Shown: one piece after another, positions 28,373-39,138 of the stretch | Numbering within the stretch: the stretch's first letter is position 1 | Layout: every line of letters begins with the position of its first letter | DNA from: Desmodesmus armatus | Taxonomy: Eukaryota; Chlorophyta; Chlorophyceae; Sphaeropleales; Scenedesmaceae | Direction of reading: 5' to 3' | DNA: 64,000 nt | NCBI GenBank assembly: GCA_007449985.2 | Contig: VIIQ02000086.1 | Location: forward strand, 287,410-351,409 | Translations under genes and position numbers: made by a program | The notes under the pieces: model-generated | Seen by the model: only the letters and a program-made list of their open reading frames with translations | Told to the model about the DNA's origin: nothing | The model's database searches: none

Positions 28373-28899
28373 GGCGGCATGAAGTGGGGCCGCACAGGTG
28401 GGGCACCCCTTGGACCTCTAGGATAAGCCACCTGCTGCTGCTGGTACTGCTGGTGCTGCTGCTGGTGTTGCTGCTGCTGCCGCTGATGCATGGCTGGTGG
28501 GTGGCCCTGGTGAGGGCCAGGTGCAGCAGCATAGCCCGGGCGCTGCTGCGGCATGTGGGGCCGCGGTTGCGCAGGGTGGTGTGGCATACGGGGTTGAAAC
28601 TGCGCATGCTGCACTGGCTGCTGCATCGGCTGCTGTGCATGCTGCACCTGCTGCTGCTGTGGGGGTCCAAAGGGCCCTGGCATGTAGCGCTGTCCGGGAC
28701 CCCTGGGCTGGTGCTGGTGTGGTCCTGTGACATACGCCCTGCTGCTGCTGTGCTGCTGAACGCTGCCAGCGGGGTACTGTCCTGGAAGTGCTGCTGGTGG
28801 CGGTTGGGGTGGTGGTGGACCAGGGGGCCTCACTTGTGGGGTGGCACCAGCAGTGCCCCCGCGGTGGAGTGGACCCCTGTCATCATCGTCCCACTCCAT
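1133..28899 (-). CDS. Giant TRANK1-like ankyrin-repeat UvrD/SF1 helicase
   Basis: About 42 exons give about 16.4 kb of coding sequence (roughly 5,480 residues), against about 2,900 in animal TRANK1. Order: glutamine-rich N-terminus (residues 1-1067), helical segment (1068-1283), ankyrin repeats (1284-1515), Ala/Glu/Lys-rich coil (about 1690-2085), SF1 helicase (about 2090-3060) and a TPR-like helical C-terminus ending in Gln-rich sequence. Helicase motifs seen in order: GRSGTGKTT (Walker A), DEVQD (Walker B), GDTCQTIARG, LKTNYR, AQAKGLEFDDVFLVDFF and YVGLTRAKN. The pattern around them (for example GRIIW, QYLE followed by GRKRAPNF) matches the TRANK1 group. The inferred activity is ATP-dependent nucleic-acid unwinding; its cellular role is unknown. 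One intron uses a GC donor (20446-20445). Oddities: an in-frame TAG at 27384-27382 and single-base phase breaks near 15282, 8915, 8226, 8175, 6740 and 2595. Single-gene status is inferred from exon phase continuity. Confidence 0.8.
10589..10631 (-). repeat. 20-bp direct repeat, period 23, inside exon 30
   Basis: The plus-strand 20-mer gctcgtagatcttcgccact occurs at 10589-10608 and 10612-10631. Because the period is 23, the two copies are read in different frames (SGEDLRA, then VAKIYEH), yet the exon stays open. Confidence 0.9.
11396..18700 (-). other. Exons 12-29 of giant helicase: SF1/UvrD helicase core
   Basis: Exons 12-14 (18700-18550, 18251-18030, 17659-17291) form the region before the core. 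Walker A GRSGTGKTT is at the end of exon 15 (17005-16859). Exon 17 (16343-15813) carries a long acidic insert. Walker B DEVQD ends exon 20 (15046-14834), GDTCQTIARG is in exon 21 (14561-14464), TNYR ends exon 23 (13940-13861), and AQAKG splits to LEFDDVF across exons 26/27 (12968-12874, 12654-12184). YVGLTRAKN opens exon 29 (11693-11396). All residues expected for ATP binding and hydrolysis are present, so an active motor is likely. The 18/19 junction is one base out of phase (see findings). Confidence 0.85.
18963..22472 (-). other. Exons 8-11 of giant helicase: ankyrin repeats and Ala-rich coil
   Basis: Exon 8 (22472-21782) holds at least three ankyrin-type units: SPLYAAVSTNQHEAAELLLQ, TPLHQAVRQGDLRMLSILLE and TPLSLAVSSKNAEFAVIA. 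Exon 9 is 21372-21043. Exon 10 (20644-20447) ends at a GC donor (AAG then GCAAGT). Exon 11 (20149-18963) starts with another ankyrin-like unit (QTLLHAAAALHDHQQRVAAV). It then becomes a long Ala/Lys/Glu/Gln coiled-coil region with a basic KQKRRR cluster, and ends in an acidic run (DDDDDDEDEL). Ankyrin repeats usually mediate protein binding; no partner can be read from sequence. Confidence 0.75.
22851..25344 (-). other. Exons 2-7 of giant helicase: helical segment before the ankyrin repeats
   Basis: Exons are 25344-25250, 24922-24864, 24396-24232, 23894-23795, 23326-23172 and 22925-22851, and every junction is phase-compatible with GT donors and AG acceptors. They encode about 215 residues of mixed helical sequence, for example RWKVLANLLSYQTIPRDG and IRQAVNSRDTQTLKLLLDS. 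The last resembles a degenerate ankyrin or TPR helix pair. No named domain can be assigned without a profile search. Confidence 0.7.
27400..28060 (-). repeat. Coding minisatellite of EQWRRQ/GDLGQPSQ units
   Basis: Seven imperfect copies of a Trp-centred unit occur with variable spacing (about 60-150 bp). Each is followed by Gln-rich linkers and, in several copies, a GD(L/I)G(Q/P)PSQ motif. The Trp codon is kept in every copy, which argues that the region is translated. Confidence 0.8.
28321..28368. repeat. (CTG)16 triplet run
   Basis: Sixteen uninterrupted CTG units on the plus strand encode polyglutamine on the minus strand in exon 1 of the giant helicase. Shorter CTG runs occur near 27229-27267 and inside the LYR gene near 37088-37120. 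Confidence 0.95.
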
Positions 28900-29411
28900 G
28901 GCTCCTGTAACCCTGGAGCCTTAGGAGCTCGTCCCCTTGCTGTTAGACGCTGGGGAGGGCTGGGGAGATGCAGTGTCTGCTGCCATCTGTTCTGTTGCTG
29001 CCCAGTGCGGCAAATGTGCACTTCCCAGCCAATTGCAAGCAGATGCGTGGACTAAAACAGTAATAGCCCCACGTTGTCTTGCGTCTCGCGACTGTTTCCG
29101 TTCCTAGAGGCCAAACAAGATGTCCAGAAGGATCAGCAGTGTGGTATCCGTGCTGCGCGTGCGACGTTGCCCAAGACGCCAGGCACAGTCATTACACACA
29201 TCCGTAATTTTGCGGTGCCACGTAGGGGCAGTTTGTCTCAGCTGACGGTTTTGGCAGTTGCAACCGGTGTCCAAGGCGATTTGAGCTTGGGTGGCACTTC
29301 GCAGCACGTCAGTCGCAGATGGTTGTTTTCCCTTTAAGTCGATGTCTACAGATGCCTCTTGTCGTAGCTGATGTAGCAGGTGGCAGAAAGTGACAGACAG
29401 CAGTAGCACCA
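28900..29411. promoter_or_regulatory. Divergent promoter region, giant helicase (-) / TypA (+)
   Basis: These 512 bp separate two start codons pointing away from each other and must hold both 5' untranslated regions and promoters. No clear TATA box or other motif can be called by eye. Confidence 0.5.
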
Positions 29412-32400
29412 ATGGGGGTGATGGGGATGCTTTTGGGTGGTGCATGCCGCCAGGCATCCGCCCACAGCTACACATCAGCATTGCGAGCAATGCCAACCCT
29501 TTTGCAAGGCCTGCACTGGGCCAACACCAGCAGCAGCACTAGCAGCAGCCACAACAGCACTGCAAGCAGCACAACTGCAGTACGGGGCTTCGCCAGTGAC
29601 TTCAGCGAAGTGACAGACCCCAAGTTGATCCGCGACTTCGCAATCATCGCACATATCGACCACGGCAAGACAACGATGATGGATCGGCTGCTGTCTCAGT
29701 GTGGCAACACCCTGACAGTGGACCGGGCCATGGACAGCAACAGCATGGAGCGGGAGAGGGGCATCACAATCCTCAGCAAGTACACATCGTTCATGTACAA
29801 GTGAGTCATTTGGTGGTTCAAATAGTGCAGGCTGCGTGCAGCAGTAGCAGCAGCTGCAGAGGCAGCTCAGCGGGATTGGAGGCAGCTTTTTAGCACCTGA
29901 CACAGTCGGGGGGGGGGGGGGGGATTCCAGGCTGCAGCCATCCCTGATAAGGCTCCTGATAAGGCAGCAGATGGATATGCAGCAGGGAGAGGTGTGCCGT
30001 GTGAGGAACTACCAGTTGTGGGCTTCCACATGAAGCTGTGTTGCAGCAGCACCCCAGTCGTGTGTCTCTTTGGCACGTCTGTAGGCTGCAGAACGCCTGG
30101 CTTGCAGCTTGTGTACATGACCACAGAGTAGAACGCCAAAAAACAGGGTGTCTTGCTGCTGCTGCTGTTGCTCGCAGGGGACACTTGATTAATGCAGTTG
30201 ACACACCAGGGCATGCTGACTTTGGGGGCGAGGTGGAGCGGTGAGTGCAGCCCAGCTGAGCGACAGAAACCTGACGCTCCCACCACAGGCTACTGCCTGT
30301 GTCTGACCTCAATGTTTTATTGGCAGCATTAGACTGGGGTGTGCAGACTGCCCGTCACTGCGGGCCAACACTCACAGCAGCTGTCTGCTGACATGCTTGC
30401 CACTGCACCAGCAGCGTATGTCAATGGCTGTCTAATCATCTTAGCAACACTTACACTCGTGCTGCTGCACCCCTGACTCTTCTCCTGCTGCTGGTGCTGC
30501 TGCTGGTGCCGCAGTGTGCTTGGCATGGTGGATGGTGCTGTGCTGCTTGTAGACGCGGTGGAGGGTCCTCTCGCACAGACCAAGTTTGTGCTGGCTAAGG
30601 CCCTCTCCCGTGGCCTGGCCCCTGTGGTGGTGCTCAACAAGGTTGACCGCCCTGCAGCCAGCCAGTCCCGCTGTGATGCAGTGGCCTCACAGCTGTTTGA
30701 CCTGTTTGCCAGCCTGGGGGCGGACGACAGGCAGCTGGACTTCCCTGTGCTCTACGCATCATCTAAGCAGGCAGGTGCAAGCCAGCAAGGGTGACAGGGC
30801 GTGGGGCTACATCAGGGTTAGCGTACGCCAGAGGTTTGACAGTCTAGTGGCAATCAGGGGTTGCACAGACGTTTGGGAGTTGCATGCAAGTTTTTCGCAC
30901 CTTAGGCCACCCACTTTCTGTGACGCCATCAACGCGTTTTCGGGGTTTGTTGTGAAGGCAATACAATTTGTCAGTAAAGGGTGGTGTGCGCCCTGCACCT
31001 GCCAGCAGATGTCTGTCAAGAGGCGGGTGTGGTGTCTGTCATGCTGCACAGCCTCGTCGCCTGGGGTTGCACATGCACAGGGGTTGCACATGCTTCTGGT
31101 GCTCTTTGCTGTTCCTATGGCAGTTTTCAGTAATTGGATGTTACACAGAACATCGCCTGTTTCAATGCTGAGAAGCAACACACATTGTGTCTCATCTGCA
31201 TGCTGCATCCAGGGTTGGGCCAGCACCACGCTGCCGCCGCTGGAGGGTCCTCCCCCAGCACAGGCATGCAGCCCCTGCTGGATGTGCTGCTGCAGCATGT
31301 GCCACCCCCCAGGGCCTCACTTGATGAGGCCTTTGCCATGTGTGTGGCAATGATTGAGCGGGACCCCTTTGTGGGCAGGATAGCAACAGGTGCGCAGGGG
31401 CACAAGCCTAGCAGCCCAGCAGCCTGCAACTAGAGGGGGTGCTTACGAAGTCACATCACTAATATGGTCCCACTAGGATAGTCAGACTATGAGCAGTGCG
31501 TGGGTTCGTGCTGGGTTGCAGCCGCCTGCAGCTGCAGCCGTCGTCAAGAGATTTGACATTGTGTGCTTGTTGAGGCTTGCCACGGTCAGTTTGATCCCTC
31601 TCCAGCTGCCTGCAAGTGCTGCCGGGTGTGCCGGCTGGGCAGCAGTCTATGCCTGAAACCATGAAACGGCCACGCATCACTGCTGCTGTGATGATGCCCA
31701 CCTGCCAACCATGCCTGTGTTGCAGGGCGCATCGCCTCGGGCCGTGTGCGTGTGGGTGACCGCATCAAGGTCCTTCAGCATGAGGGGGCTGCAGTGACTG
31801 ACTCCTCACTCAAGGTCACGCGCATAGAGAAGCGTGCGGGGCTGGGCAAGGTGCAGCTGCAGGCAGCAGTGGCTGGTGACGTGGTGTCACTAGCGGGGGC
31901 GGGAGATGCAGCAGGCATTGCGGACACCATTGCTGCACCAGCAGTGGAGCAGGGACTGGACCCTGGACCCATAGACCCACCAACGTTGAGGTATGTGTGT
32001 GTCTGCATGTGTGCACTAGTCACAGCCCACAGCAGCTCAGGCACTCCTTGGCAGGGACAATGGACGGTGTGTTGTAAAGTTAACTTGTTGCACGACTGAT
32101 GGTGCAACTGTGAATGCAGCTGCGTCAGCTTCTCTGTTGTGGTTGCGGTCATTTCTCCTGTGCTCTGGTTGGCATCCTGTGTACTCGTTGGCAATTCACA
32201 CATATCTCATGCAATCGTATCCGGTGTGTCGATGTTCGGGTGTGTCCCGCAGCATGGTGTTCAGCGCCAATGACTCACCGCTGGCGGGTCGTGCAGGCAA
32301 GGCGGTGACGGGGCGGGCGATAGGGGCGCGCCTGATGCAGGAGGCTGAGTCGAGTGTGTCACTGCGGGTCACACCACTGCCTGGGGGCACTGAGAAGTAT

Positions 32401-34537
32401 GAGGTGCAGGTGAGGTCCTTGCCGGGGTTAGGGCTTAGGGTCGAGGGTTTAGGGTTGAGGCCTCCGCTTGCATATGGTCCAGCATGGACGAGGTGCAGCG
32501 AGTGGCCAGTTGCAGGTGCAGAGATTGGGTGCCGCAGACATGGTGGAGTGATTCAGTCTCACATAATGATGATACAGTCTCACATGGGCCAGGCAGCTGA
32601 CTGTGTTGGGACAGTGATGTGCATCATCAGGCATGGCACATATGTTGTGCTGCAGTTTTGAGGTCTTCCTATTGCATGTGCTGTTCCTGCTCGTGCTGCC
32701 TCGTTCCTTGAAGGCGCGTGGTGAGATGCAGCTTGCTGTTGTGATAGAGAGCTTGCGGCGGGAGGGTATGGAGCTAGCTGTGTCACCTCCACAGGTGGTC
32801 TACAGGTGAGTGCAGCAACAAGGATTGACATGGCTGTGGTCTGCATGTCCGTGTGAAGCCTGTTGCAGTGCATGTCGGGGATGCCCCTCTGGCTCCATAT
32901 CTGCACAACCTGCCAGAAAGACTTGCATCATGAAGGCTGTTGGGGTGCAGCATGAGTGGTATACAGGTTGAACTCTGTACAATTGCACATACGAATTTGT
33001 TGATGTAAGTTGCCGTCATGTTCCACCTTGCGGTCCTCAGGGTTGAGGAGGGCAGGAGGTTGGAGCCATTGGAGGAAGTCATCCTGGAGGTTGATGCTGG
33101 TCAGGTGGGTGCGCTTGAGACTGCTTGGGACATGAGTTCTGGAAATTCACCAGGTTACGGCGCAGGCCCCTAGTGCATGGAGCACATTTGCAGTGATGCC
33201 GGCATCGTTCTGAATGATTGCATGTGCAGGATGAGGTTGGGGCAGGTTTGGTGGCAGGCTGGGCTTGTGCTGGTGTGCCTGGTGGCACGCACAGTGTCCA
33301 AAATCCAAAGCTGCTGTGCACCACAGCTAGCAGCTGGCTGTAACTGCTGCGGTGCTTGTGGTGAACTGACTCGCTTACTGCGCAAGGTGGGCACCATCAT
33401 TGAGCTGCTGACGGCACGCAAGGGTGACCTCCTTGAAGTTGACCAAGTGGATCAAGCCTTTGGGGCCGCGGTGCAGGACAGCACCACAGCAGGCGACAGC
33501 ACGAGCCCTGCAGGCGCAGGAGCAAGCAGCAGCGGCAGCAGTGGCTCTAACAGGCAGCGGCTGGTGTTTGAGGTCCCGGCGCGGGGGATGATCGGCTTCA
33601 AGAGTTTGTTTGCCAGCATCACTCGTGGAGAAGGCCTCATGCAGCGAGCGTTTGCAAGGTACGCTAGTCATCGCGACGTGACACTCTCATTTGTCAAGTA
33701 TGGGAAGAATAAGATGGCGTCAGCTGACATGCGCTACAGGCTCCCCTCTGTGCATAGGTATGGGCTGTGGAGCGCCAAAAAGCAAGGAGTAGTTGCAGAG
33801 TGGCACAGACGCCTCTGTCTTGCTCCTGCTGCGCCTTTGCGGAACCTCAACAATCGTGTGTCTTGTGTTGTTGTGCAGGTACGGGCTGTACCGAGGGGCG
33901 CTGTCAGGCAGCCGCAAGGGTGTGATGGTGTCCATGTCTGACGGCCGCTCCACAGCATATGCCATGTACGACCTGCTAGCCCGCGGCACCTTCTTCATCA
34001 GCCCTGGTGAAGATGTGTACTCGGGGATGTTGGTGGGCGAGCACAGCAGAGACCCTGACATCGATGTGAACCCTGCGAAGGAGAAGCACCTGACCAACGT
34101 GCGCAGTGTGACTGCTGATGAGAAGATGGTGCTGCCACCACCACGGCAGATGACGCTAGAGGAGGCGATTGGGTGAGTGGCGAGGCGGACTTGTGGAAGC
34201 CCTCGCCTCATAGATGAGCTGCCGCCGCTACACCAACACATGCACCGCCTCCTGTTAGTACTGGATGTCGATATGTAGCGATACGTCCCGCGCATTTTAC
34301 AAGTGCAGACATTGGTGTTGTTAGCGTGAGTGAGCGTACCGCTCTCACACTTGAATGACATCCACGGGTGAAGCTGCTGCTGTTGGCCTGTTGCTGCTGT
34401 GCAGGTATGTCGGTTCAGATGAGCTGATTGAGGTCACACCAGCAGCCATCAGGCTGCGCAAGCAGCTGCTGGACGCAGGACAGCGCAGGCTGGCGGCCAA
34501 ACGGGCCTCGCAGCAAGCAGCGGCTGAGGTCAGCTAG
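29412..34537 (+). CDS. typA: TypA/BipA-family translational GTPase, organelle-targeted
   Basis: Eleven exons (29412-29800, 30178-30240, 30515-30774, 31213-31389, 31726-31990, 32253-32409, 32714-32805, 33041-33104, 33387-33658, 33879-34172, 34405-34537) join in perfect phase to 721 residues. The first 75 or so residues are Ser/Thr-rich, contain Arg and end AVRGFAS, like a mitochondrial or plastid presequence. Then come G1 [10 protein letters not shown]2 RGIT, G3 DTPGHADF, G4 NKVD and G5-like SSK. The ribosome-binding half includes [12 protein letters not shown] and the TypA-specific C-terminal region ([15 protein letters not shown]). The family binds the bacterial-type ribosome under stress and helps assembly or translation. 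The canonical length is about 610; the excess is presequence plus a Ser/Gly insert near residue 420-430 and another in exon 9. The stop codon is TAG, so TAG is a normal stop here. Confidence 0.93.
29908..29923. repeat. Poly-G tract in TypA intron 1
   Basis: An uninterrupted run of about 16 G lies in the first TypA intron. Its length in the assembly is unreliable for this type of tract. Confidence 0.85.
32424..32460 (+). repeat. Short interstitial telomere-like repeat in TypA intron 6
   Basis: The intron contains degenerate TTTAGGG-type units in a row (ggttaggg, cttaggg, gtttaggg, ttgagg). TTTAGGG or TTTTAGGG are the usual plant and algal telomere units. Confidence 0.55.
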
Positions 34538-36946
34538 CACAGGGTGCGCTGTGGGGTGACTGGAGGGCCAGCACAAGGACAGCAGCAGCGGCCTTCACGG
34601 CTGTACACTGTACCGCAACTGAGTGGTTGTTATGTTGTTCTGATAAACTGCAGTTCTTTGTGTCTGTTATGACATGGATGTTGTATGTGTGTCCAGCGCG
34701 TGACAAGGCTTGCTTGAAGGGTATTTGTCTTGATTTGGGTTGTTTCTGTGTGCTGCGTGTGCCACACATGGCATGGCAACCTCCTGCCGCAAGGCAGCAT
34801 CGTTGCTTCTGCAGCTTGCCATGTACTGCGAGAGCCTGAGGGCTGCTGGGTCCATGCATTGCAGGAGTGGTGTGCACATGCACGACACTGAATTGTTATG
34901 ATCGTAGTCATCTTACTGACTGCCTGTTGCGGTGTGGCGCGTGTATTGCGTGCCGTAGGCTGCTGCAGCCGCCCCCACCTGTGGTGGCAGCACACAGCAT
35001 TGCAGCTGCGCTCTGGGGTGTGCTGGCTGACTGGCTTGGCAGGAGTGCATGCGTTTCAAAGGCGCCAAGTGTTTGCAGTCACTGCGTCTTGCAGCACGGC
35101 TCTGCAAGGGCCTGACTGTTTGCCTTTGATATTTGCGGACCATCGGCCAACATCCCCTTCTGGTGTTACCATGAGTGTACCTACCACCCACACACCTGGA
35201 CCGAGCGCTTGGTTTACAGTTTTAGTGAAGTTTGTGTGTTCTGTCTGGCCATGGCTTTGCCAGTTGGCTACCAGGCAGCTGGGGAGGCCATGTTGCATGC
35301 CAGGCAATCCCCACCAACTGTACAGTTGCACATGTGCAGCTGACAGGGCTTGTAGTAAGATCGCAGAGGCTGAAGCTGACAGGGGTTGTTGCAGTCCAGC
35401 ACCTGGGCACCCGCACAATGCGCAGCCCGTGCTTCACATGGATCAGCCCACCTTGACTTGGTCAAGTCTTGCAGATGCCACACAGTTTGCTTGCGGGTTC
35501 TGCACTGCAGTGCACCCAGTGCAAGTTGTGTTGTGAGTTTGTTTTGTGCCTTTACGTGGCTGGAGCTGCAGCCCTTGGCATATCACATGCATCGTTGCAT
35601 CCTTGTGTGTGAACAGGGACATGTAAGTGGTTTTGGCCGTCTGCAGATGTTTCATAATGAAAGATACTTGGTTAGCTTGGTTCAGGAGGTCAGTGTGGGA
35701 GCACGGCATTGTGATTTGGCTGCAATCCAAGGTTACACAAACATGAAAGCCAACACATGGCTTGTGCAGCTGCTGTCATGACATGCTGCAGGACAACCTC
35801 ACCAGACAAGCAGTGCAGCACGCTGCGAACGGGTAGCACTGCATGCTGCTACCAGGCCATAGTGTTGCCAACCACCAGGACACAGGCAGCACCAGCGTCA
35901 AACTGCACAACCACCTCTTAGCCTCATGCATGTGCTGTGGAGCAAACTTATCAGGCTGACATGGCTGCCTGCCTTCAAGGCCAGAGAGCCACGTCACCAT
36001 GCATGCATATGCATACACATACACAGTGTGACACGATCCACATATGCTAGTCAGCGGCAGCAGCAGCATTCCCCAGCTGGAGGATGCGGCATGTCAACAC
36101 GCCAAACAAACAGCAATAACAGGGAACGGGCCTGCACCGGCTGCTACCACTCGTGCTGGTGCTCCTGCATCCGCCAAGTGCTTTGAGTCAGCACGCTGTA
36201 GCACCAGTTGCCCGCATGCCTCAGCATGCTGCAGACTGCCAGCTGTGAGGCAGCCCTCCTCTGCCGGCGAGTGCTGAGAGCTGGCTATCCAGTGTGTGGA
36301 CTGATCGCACTGACTTGCGAGGCGTGCACCAGGAGAAGCGCTGTTGCAGGCAGTACGTGCAGACTCGCCTGCAATGCAGCCGCTGCTGTGCTTGTGCCGT
36401 GCGTCCCCGAGTGGCAGGGCCTTGTGCAGCTGGGTGCAACATGCAGTACAGTATGCACAGGAGGTGCAGGCCATCATACCCAGCTCAGGTACGGCTGCTG
36501 GTCAGCACAACATTCCTAGCCATGGAATCCTGCAGCTGACCCATGCCATTGGTCAGTGAGTCACAGTTGTCTGTGCTGCCAGTAATGACCAGTGGTCACA
36601 CTGTCTGGGCTGCCTGGGGTGACCGAGCTTGAAACAGGGCCAAGGACTAACTGAAGTGGCAGCTTCACTTCTTCACCTGTGCAGCAGCAACGGAGGCAAT
36701 GCAGGTGCGCTTTGCTGGTTGCCAATTGCTGTATGCCTGGAGACCAGGCCGGCCTTGTTGTTTGCTGCTATCCCTGACGCGTCACACCCGTGCAAGGCTT
36801 GCAACCCAGTTGCAGAAGCACAGATACAGGAGTACATGCACATAGTCTGCACGCACAATCATCAGCAGGAGCAGGAGACAACCCAAGTCTGGGCAGGCCA
36901 ACAGGCTATAGTGCGGGTCTGCAGTAAGGCCCACAATCACACCCAC
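34538..36946. other. Gap between TypA and LYR genes, no gene recognised
   Basis: These 2.4 kb contain the TypA 3' region and the unresolved 3' end of the LYR gene. Only short open frames of shadow quality are present. A last exon of the LYR gene may lie here (for example an open frame ending at 36094), but no splice-phase evidence decides this. Confidence 0.4.
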
Positions 36947-37086
36947 CTTGGCCAACCGCTCAGCTTCCTGGAAGTAGACATTCTGCAGTGCACGCATTGC
37001 CCTGCAGCACACAGGAGCAGCAAGGCAATCGGCAGCGGGTGGGGCGCTTTTTTGTGCTGGACTGCATGGCTTCCACGGCTGTTAAA

Positions 37087-37121
<35 letters not shown>

Positions 37122-37860
37122 GACTGGAGCCGATAGCCCTAGCAAGTTGCTGCCTTGCTGCGGTTTCCCCTCAGCCTGTGTGTCATCCAGACGGGGTCAC
37201 ATGATTGATTCAGCGGGCTCAGCAGCCTGCACTTACGCCTCTTTGTGCTGCAGGATCTGCATGAGCAGCCAGCAGTGGGGAACCAACGGTGATCAGCGAC
37301 ATGCGTAACAGCAGCCAGTACTTTCCCCCGGTGCAACATGCAGCTGCACAAACCCCTGCTTGGCTCGTACATGACCACATTCCTGTCACAGAAAGCTTGA
37401 GCACTTGTGTGCAGTGTGCATCAACAGCAGCTGCAGATGCAGCCCTCCTTAGTGTTGACACGTGTGTTGCAGAAGTGACAACTCAACCCCTTCGAAGCTA
37501 GAGTTGCTGTGGCTGGCCTCACCTTCTTCTCATCAGTCTCGTGCATGTTCATCCGAAACTGCTGCCGAACTTGGTCTACCAGAGCCTCCTCATTGCCTTG
37601 CTGCAGTTGCAGGCACACAGTTGTGCTTCAGACACTAGCTGCTGCAGCCTACAGCAGTTACTGCTGCTTGCCTGGCGCTGTGGCAGCTCACCCGCCTGCC
37701 CATCAGCCTTGCTATCATAAAGAGATCCTTATACAACTGCAGCCACAGGCACAGCGGAGTAAGTTTGAGAACAGCTGATCGATCAGGACGACCGGCTGGA
37801 CCCAACGAATGGCACCTTTTTGACAGATATCTCCTTGAAAACTTTGTCTAAGCTAGCCAT
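36947..37860 (-). CDS. LYR-motif (Complex1_LYR) mitochondrial assembly-type protein, 3' end unresolved
   Basis: Five short exons (37860-37816, 37736-37692, 37600-37523, 37256-37237, 37001-36947) join in phase to 81 residues starting MASLDKVFKEISVKK. The second exon gives LYKDLFMIARLMGRR, which is the LYR motif as Leu-Tyr-Lys. The third gives VRQQFRMNMHETDEKK, the helix where the family has an Arg-Phe-Arg type pattern. The fourth exon is only 20 nt, and the fifth ends QNVYFQEAERLAK at a GTGGGT donor. Family members are small matrix proteins that help assemble respiratory complexes or iron-sulphur clusters with acyl carrier protein. Which member this is (LYRM7-, LYRM5- or LYRM4-like) cannot be decided. 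At least one further exon or a read-through end must exist. Confidence 0.7.
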
Positions 37861-38269
37861 GGTGTCTTTTGATTTGAGCCTGGTCTGCAGTGCTTCAGCT
37901 CAGCTCATGCTGCAACTCAACAAGCCTTGAAGGAGACAGACTTTGTTGGGGACAGTGCTTGACTGGGACCTCTGTTCAACTTACTGAAAACCTGCCAACA
38001 TTGGGGATGAGGGCAAGCCAGCACCACGAACACAGTCAAACACAGGCCAGGGTCTGTGATGAACCCAAACCCTGGCAGGGCACAGCTACACAATTGCTGC
38101 CAGACCGCTGAGACCAGCCAACACAACTGTGTTGTAGTGGGTGTTGCTTCTGACTGCACCACGCTGCTGAACAATCATAACACATGCCGCCACAGCGACT
38201 GGTTGCATACACAATCAGACAGCAGAACATGGCTTTGCACCCCACAAGCGCACCAGAGGCTCAAGGGTG
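37861..38269. other. Spacer between UXT and LYR genes
   Basis: These 409 bp lie between two genes on the minus strand. They should contain the UXT 3' end and the LYR promoter. No further gene or clear motif is seen. Confidence 0.5.
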
Positions 38270-39138
38270 TCACACACCACCCACGCCTGTCAGCTCCCTG
38301 ATCGCTTCAGCAACAAACTTGAGGTTGGCCTTGATGCGTGCTGCCTTGTCAACACACGCATCCACCTGTGCCCTGAGCCCCTCCTGCTTCAGATCAATCA
38401 CCCGCCCGGCCTCCTCTAGGCTGGCCTCCAGGTGGAACCCCAGGCCTATGCTGATGAAGATGCGGGAGGTGTCTGGCACAACGGCACGGCAGAACACCCC
38501 TGAGCCCAGCTCGACTTGGCTCTTCATCTGCTTTGTGCCGGCCTGGAGGGAAGCAGGGGGTGGGGGGGGGGGGAGAGTGTTAGGCATGTACAGTCTCTCC
38601 AGCTCACAGAAGCTGCTGCTGATCTGAGTTTGAAGCATCGTGGTGTTTGGATGTTGGCACATGCTGGAATGGCCAATGCATCTCAACAGGACACAGCCAA
38701 AGGTGTGCCAACTCAACTACTCAACTACACGCTTGCTGCCCATTGGGTGTGTGTCACCAGAACCACCGGCAAAAGCTGCGTTGTGAGAATTTGGTGTCCT
38801 TTCAGCCTCTCAGCCTTCTGCTCCGGCCTGTGATCAACCCGCTGCAACACCAACCCAACATAGCGCCACACACCCTGCTGCATTACAGCACAAGCAGCAG
38901 CCATGTTCTGCTTCATCAGCACAAGCAGCAGCATGCCTACCTGCTGTTGCTCCAACAGGTGCTGTACGTTTCTCCTGAGCTCCTCAAGCTCTTCTATTTC
39001 AGCCTGGTGTGCTGCTCGCTGGGCGGTGGTCTTCTGCAGGTCAACCTTCAGCACATCGTTGGCAAACTGCTCATACTCACGGACCTTGGCAGCCAGATCA
39101 GCTGCAGGCAGCATCCGCTGCTGAGGGGGCTGAGACAT
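38270..39138 (-). CDS. UXT: UXT homologue, prefoldin alpha-like subunit
   Basis: Two exons (39138-38941 and 38542-38270) join in phase 0 with GTAGGC donor and CCAG acceptor, giving 156 residues; animal UXT has 157. Exon 1 is a coiled-coil helix (KVREYEQFANDVLKVDLQ, ending HLLEQQQ). Exon 2 carries the beta-hairpin core QVELGSGVFCRAVVPDTSR and IFISIGLGFHLEASLEEA, then the second helix. The motif VVPDTSRI followed by GxGFxLE is diagnostic of UXT among prefoldin-like proteins. UXT is part of the R2TP/URI prefoldin-like co-chaperone complex in other eukaryotes; that role is inferred here. The gene diverges from the secreted-protein gene at 39768. Confidence 0.9.

Larger units (their letters stand above)
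25698..28899 (-). other. Exon 1 of giant helicase: Gln-rich, Ser/acidic N-terminal region
   Basis: This single exon starts at ATG 28899 (MEWDDDDRG) and ends at a GTGAGC donor after codons reading WKLII. The first half is Pro/Gln-rich, with a 16-unit CTG run on the plus strand coding polyglutamine. It is followed by seven imperfect repeats built on EQWRRQ and GDLGQPSQQQ. An in-frame TAG lies at 27384-27382, after which the same frame continues for 560 codons. The second half has a highly acidic Ser/Glu/Asp block, two copies of a (E/A)MPGLL motif and five copies of a Gly-Leu-x-x-Gly-Phe-Phe-like motif, then a Glu/Gln/Arg-rich coiled coil. The low complexity suggests a disordered, condensate-prone region, which is inference. 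Confidence 0.75.

Noticed and set aside
27916..29055. Plus-strand 379-codon Leu-rich frame crossing the helicase start
   Set aside because: It is the CTG-repeat shadow of the polyglutamine exon; the apparent hydrophobic stretches are just leucine runs from CTG.
33659..33878. Continuation of TypA exon 9 through an open frame ([15 protein letters not shown])
   Set aside because: The frame is open by chance. Splicing at 33658/33879 joins AFAR to YGLYRGAL, which matches the TypA family without insertion.
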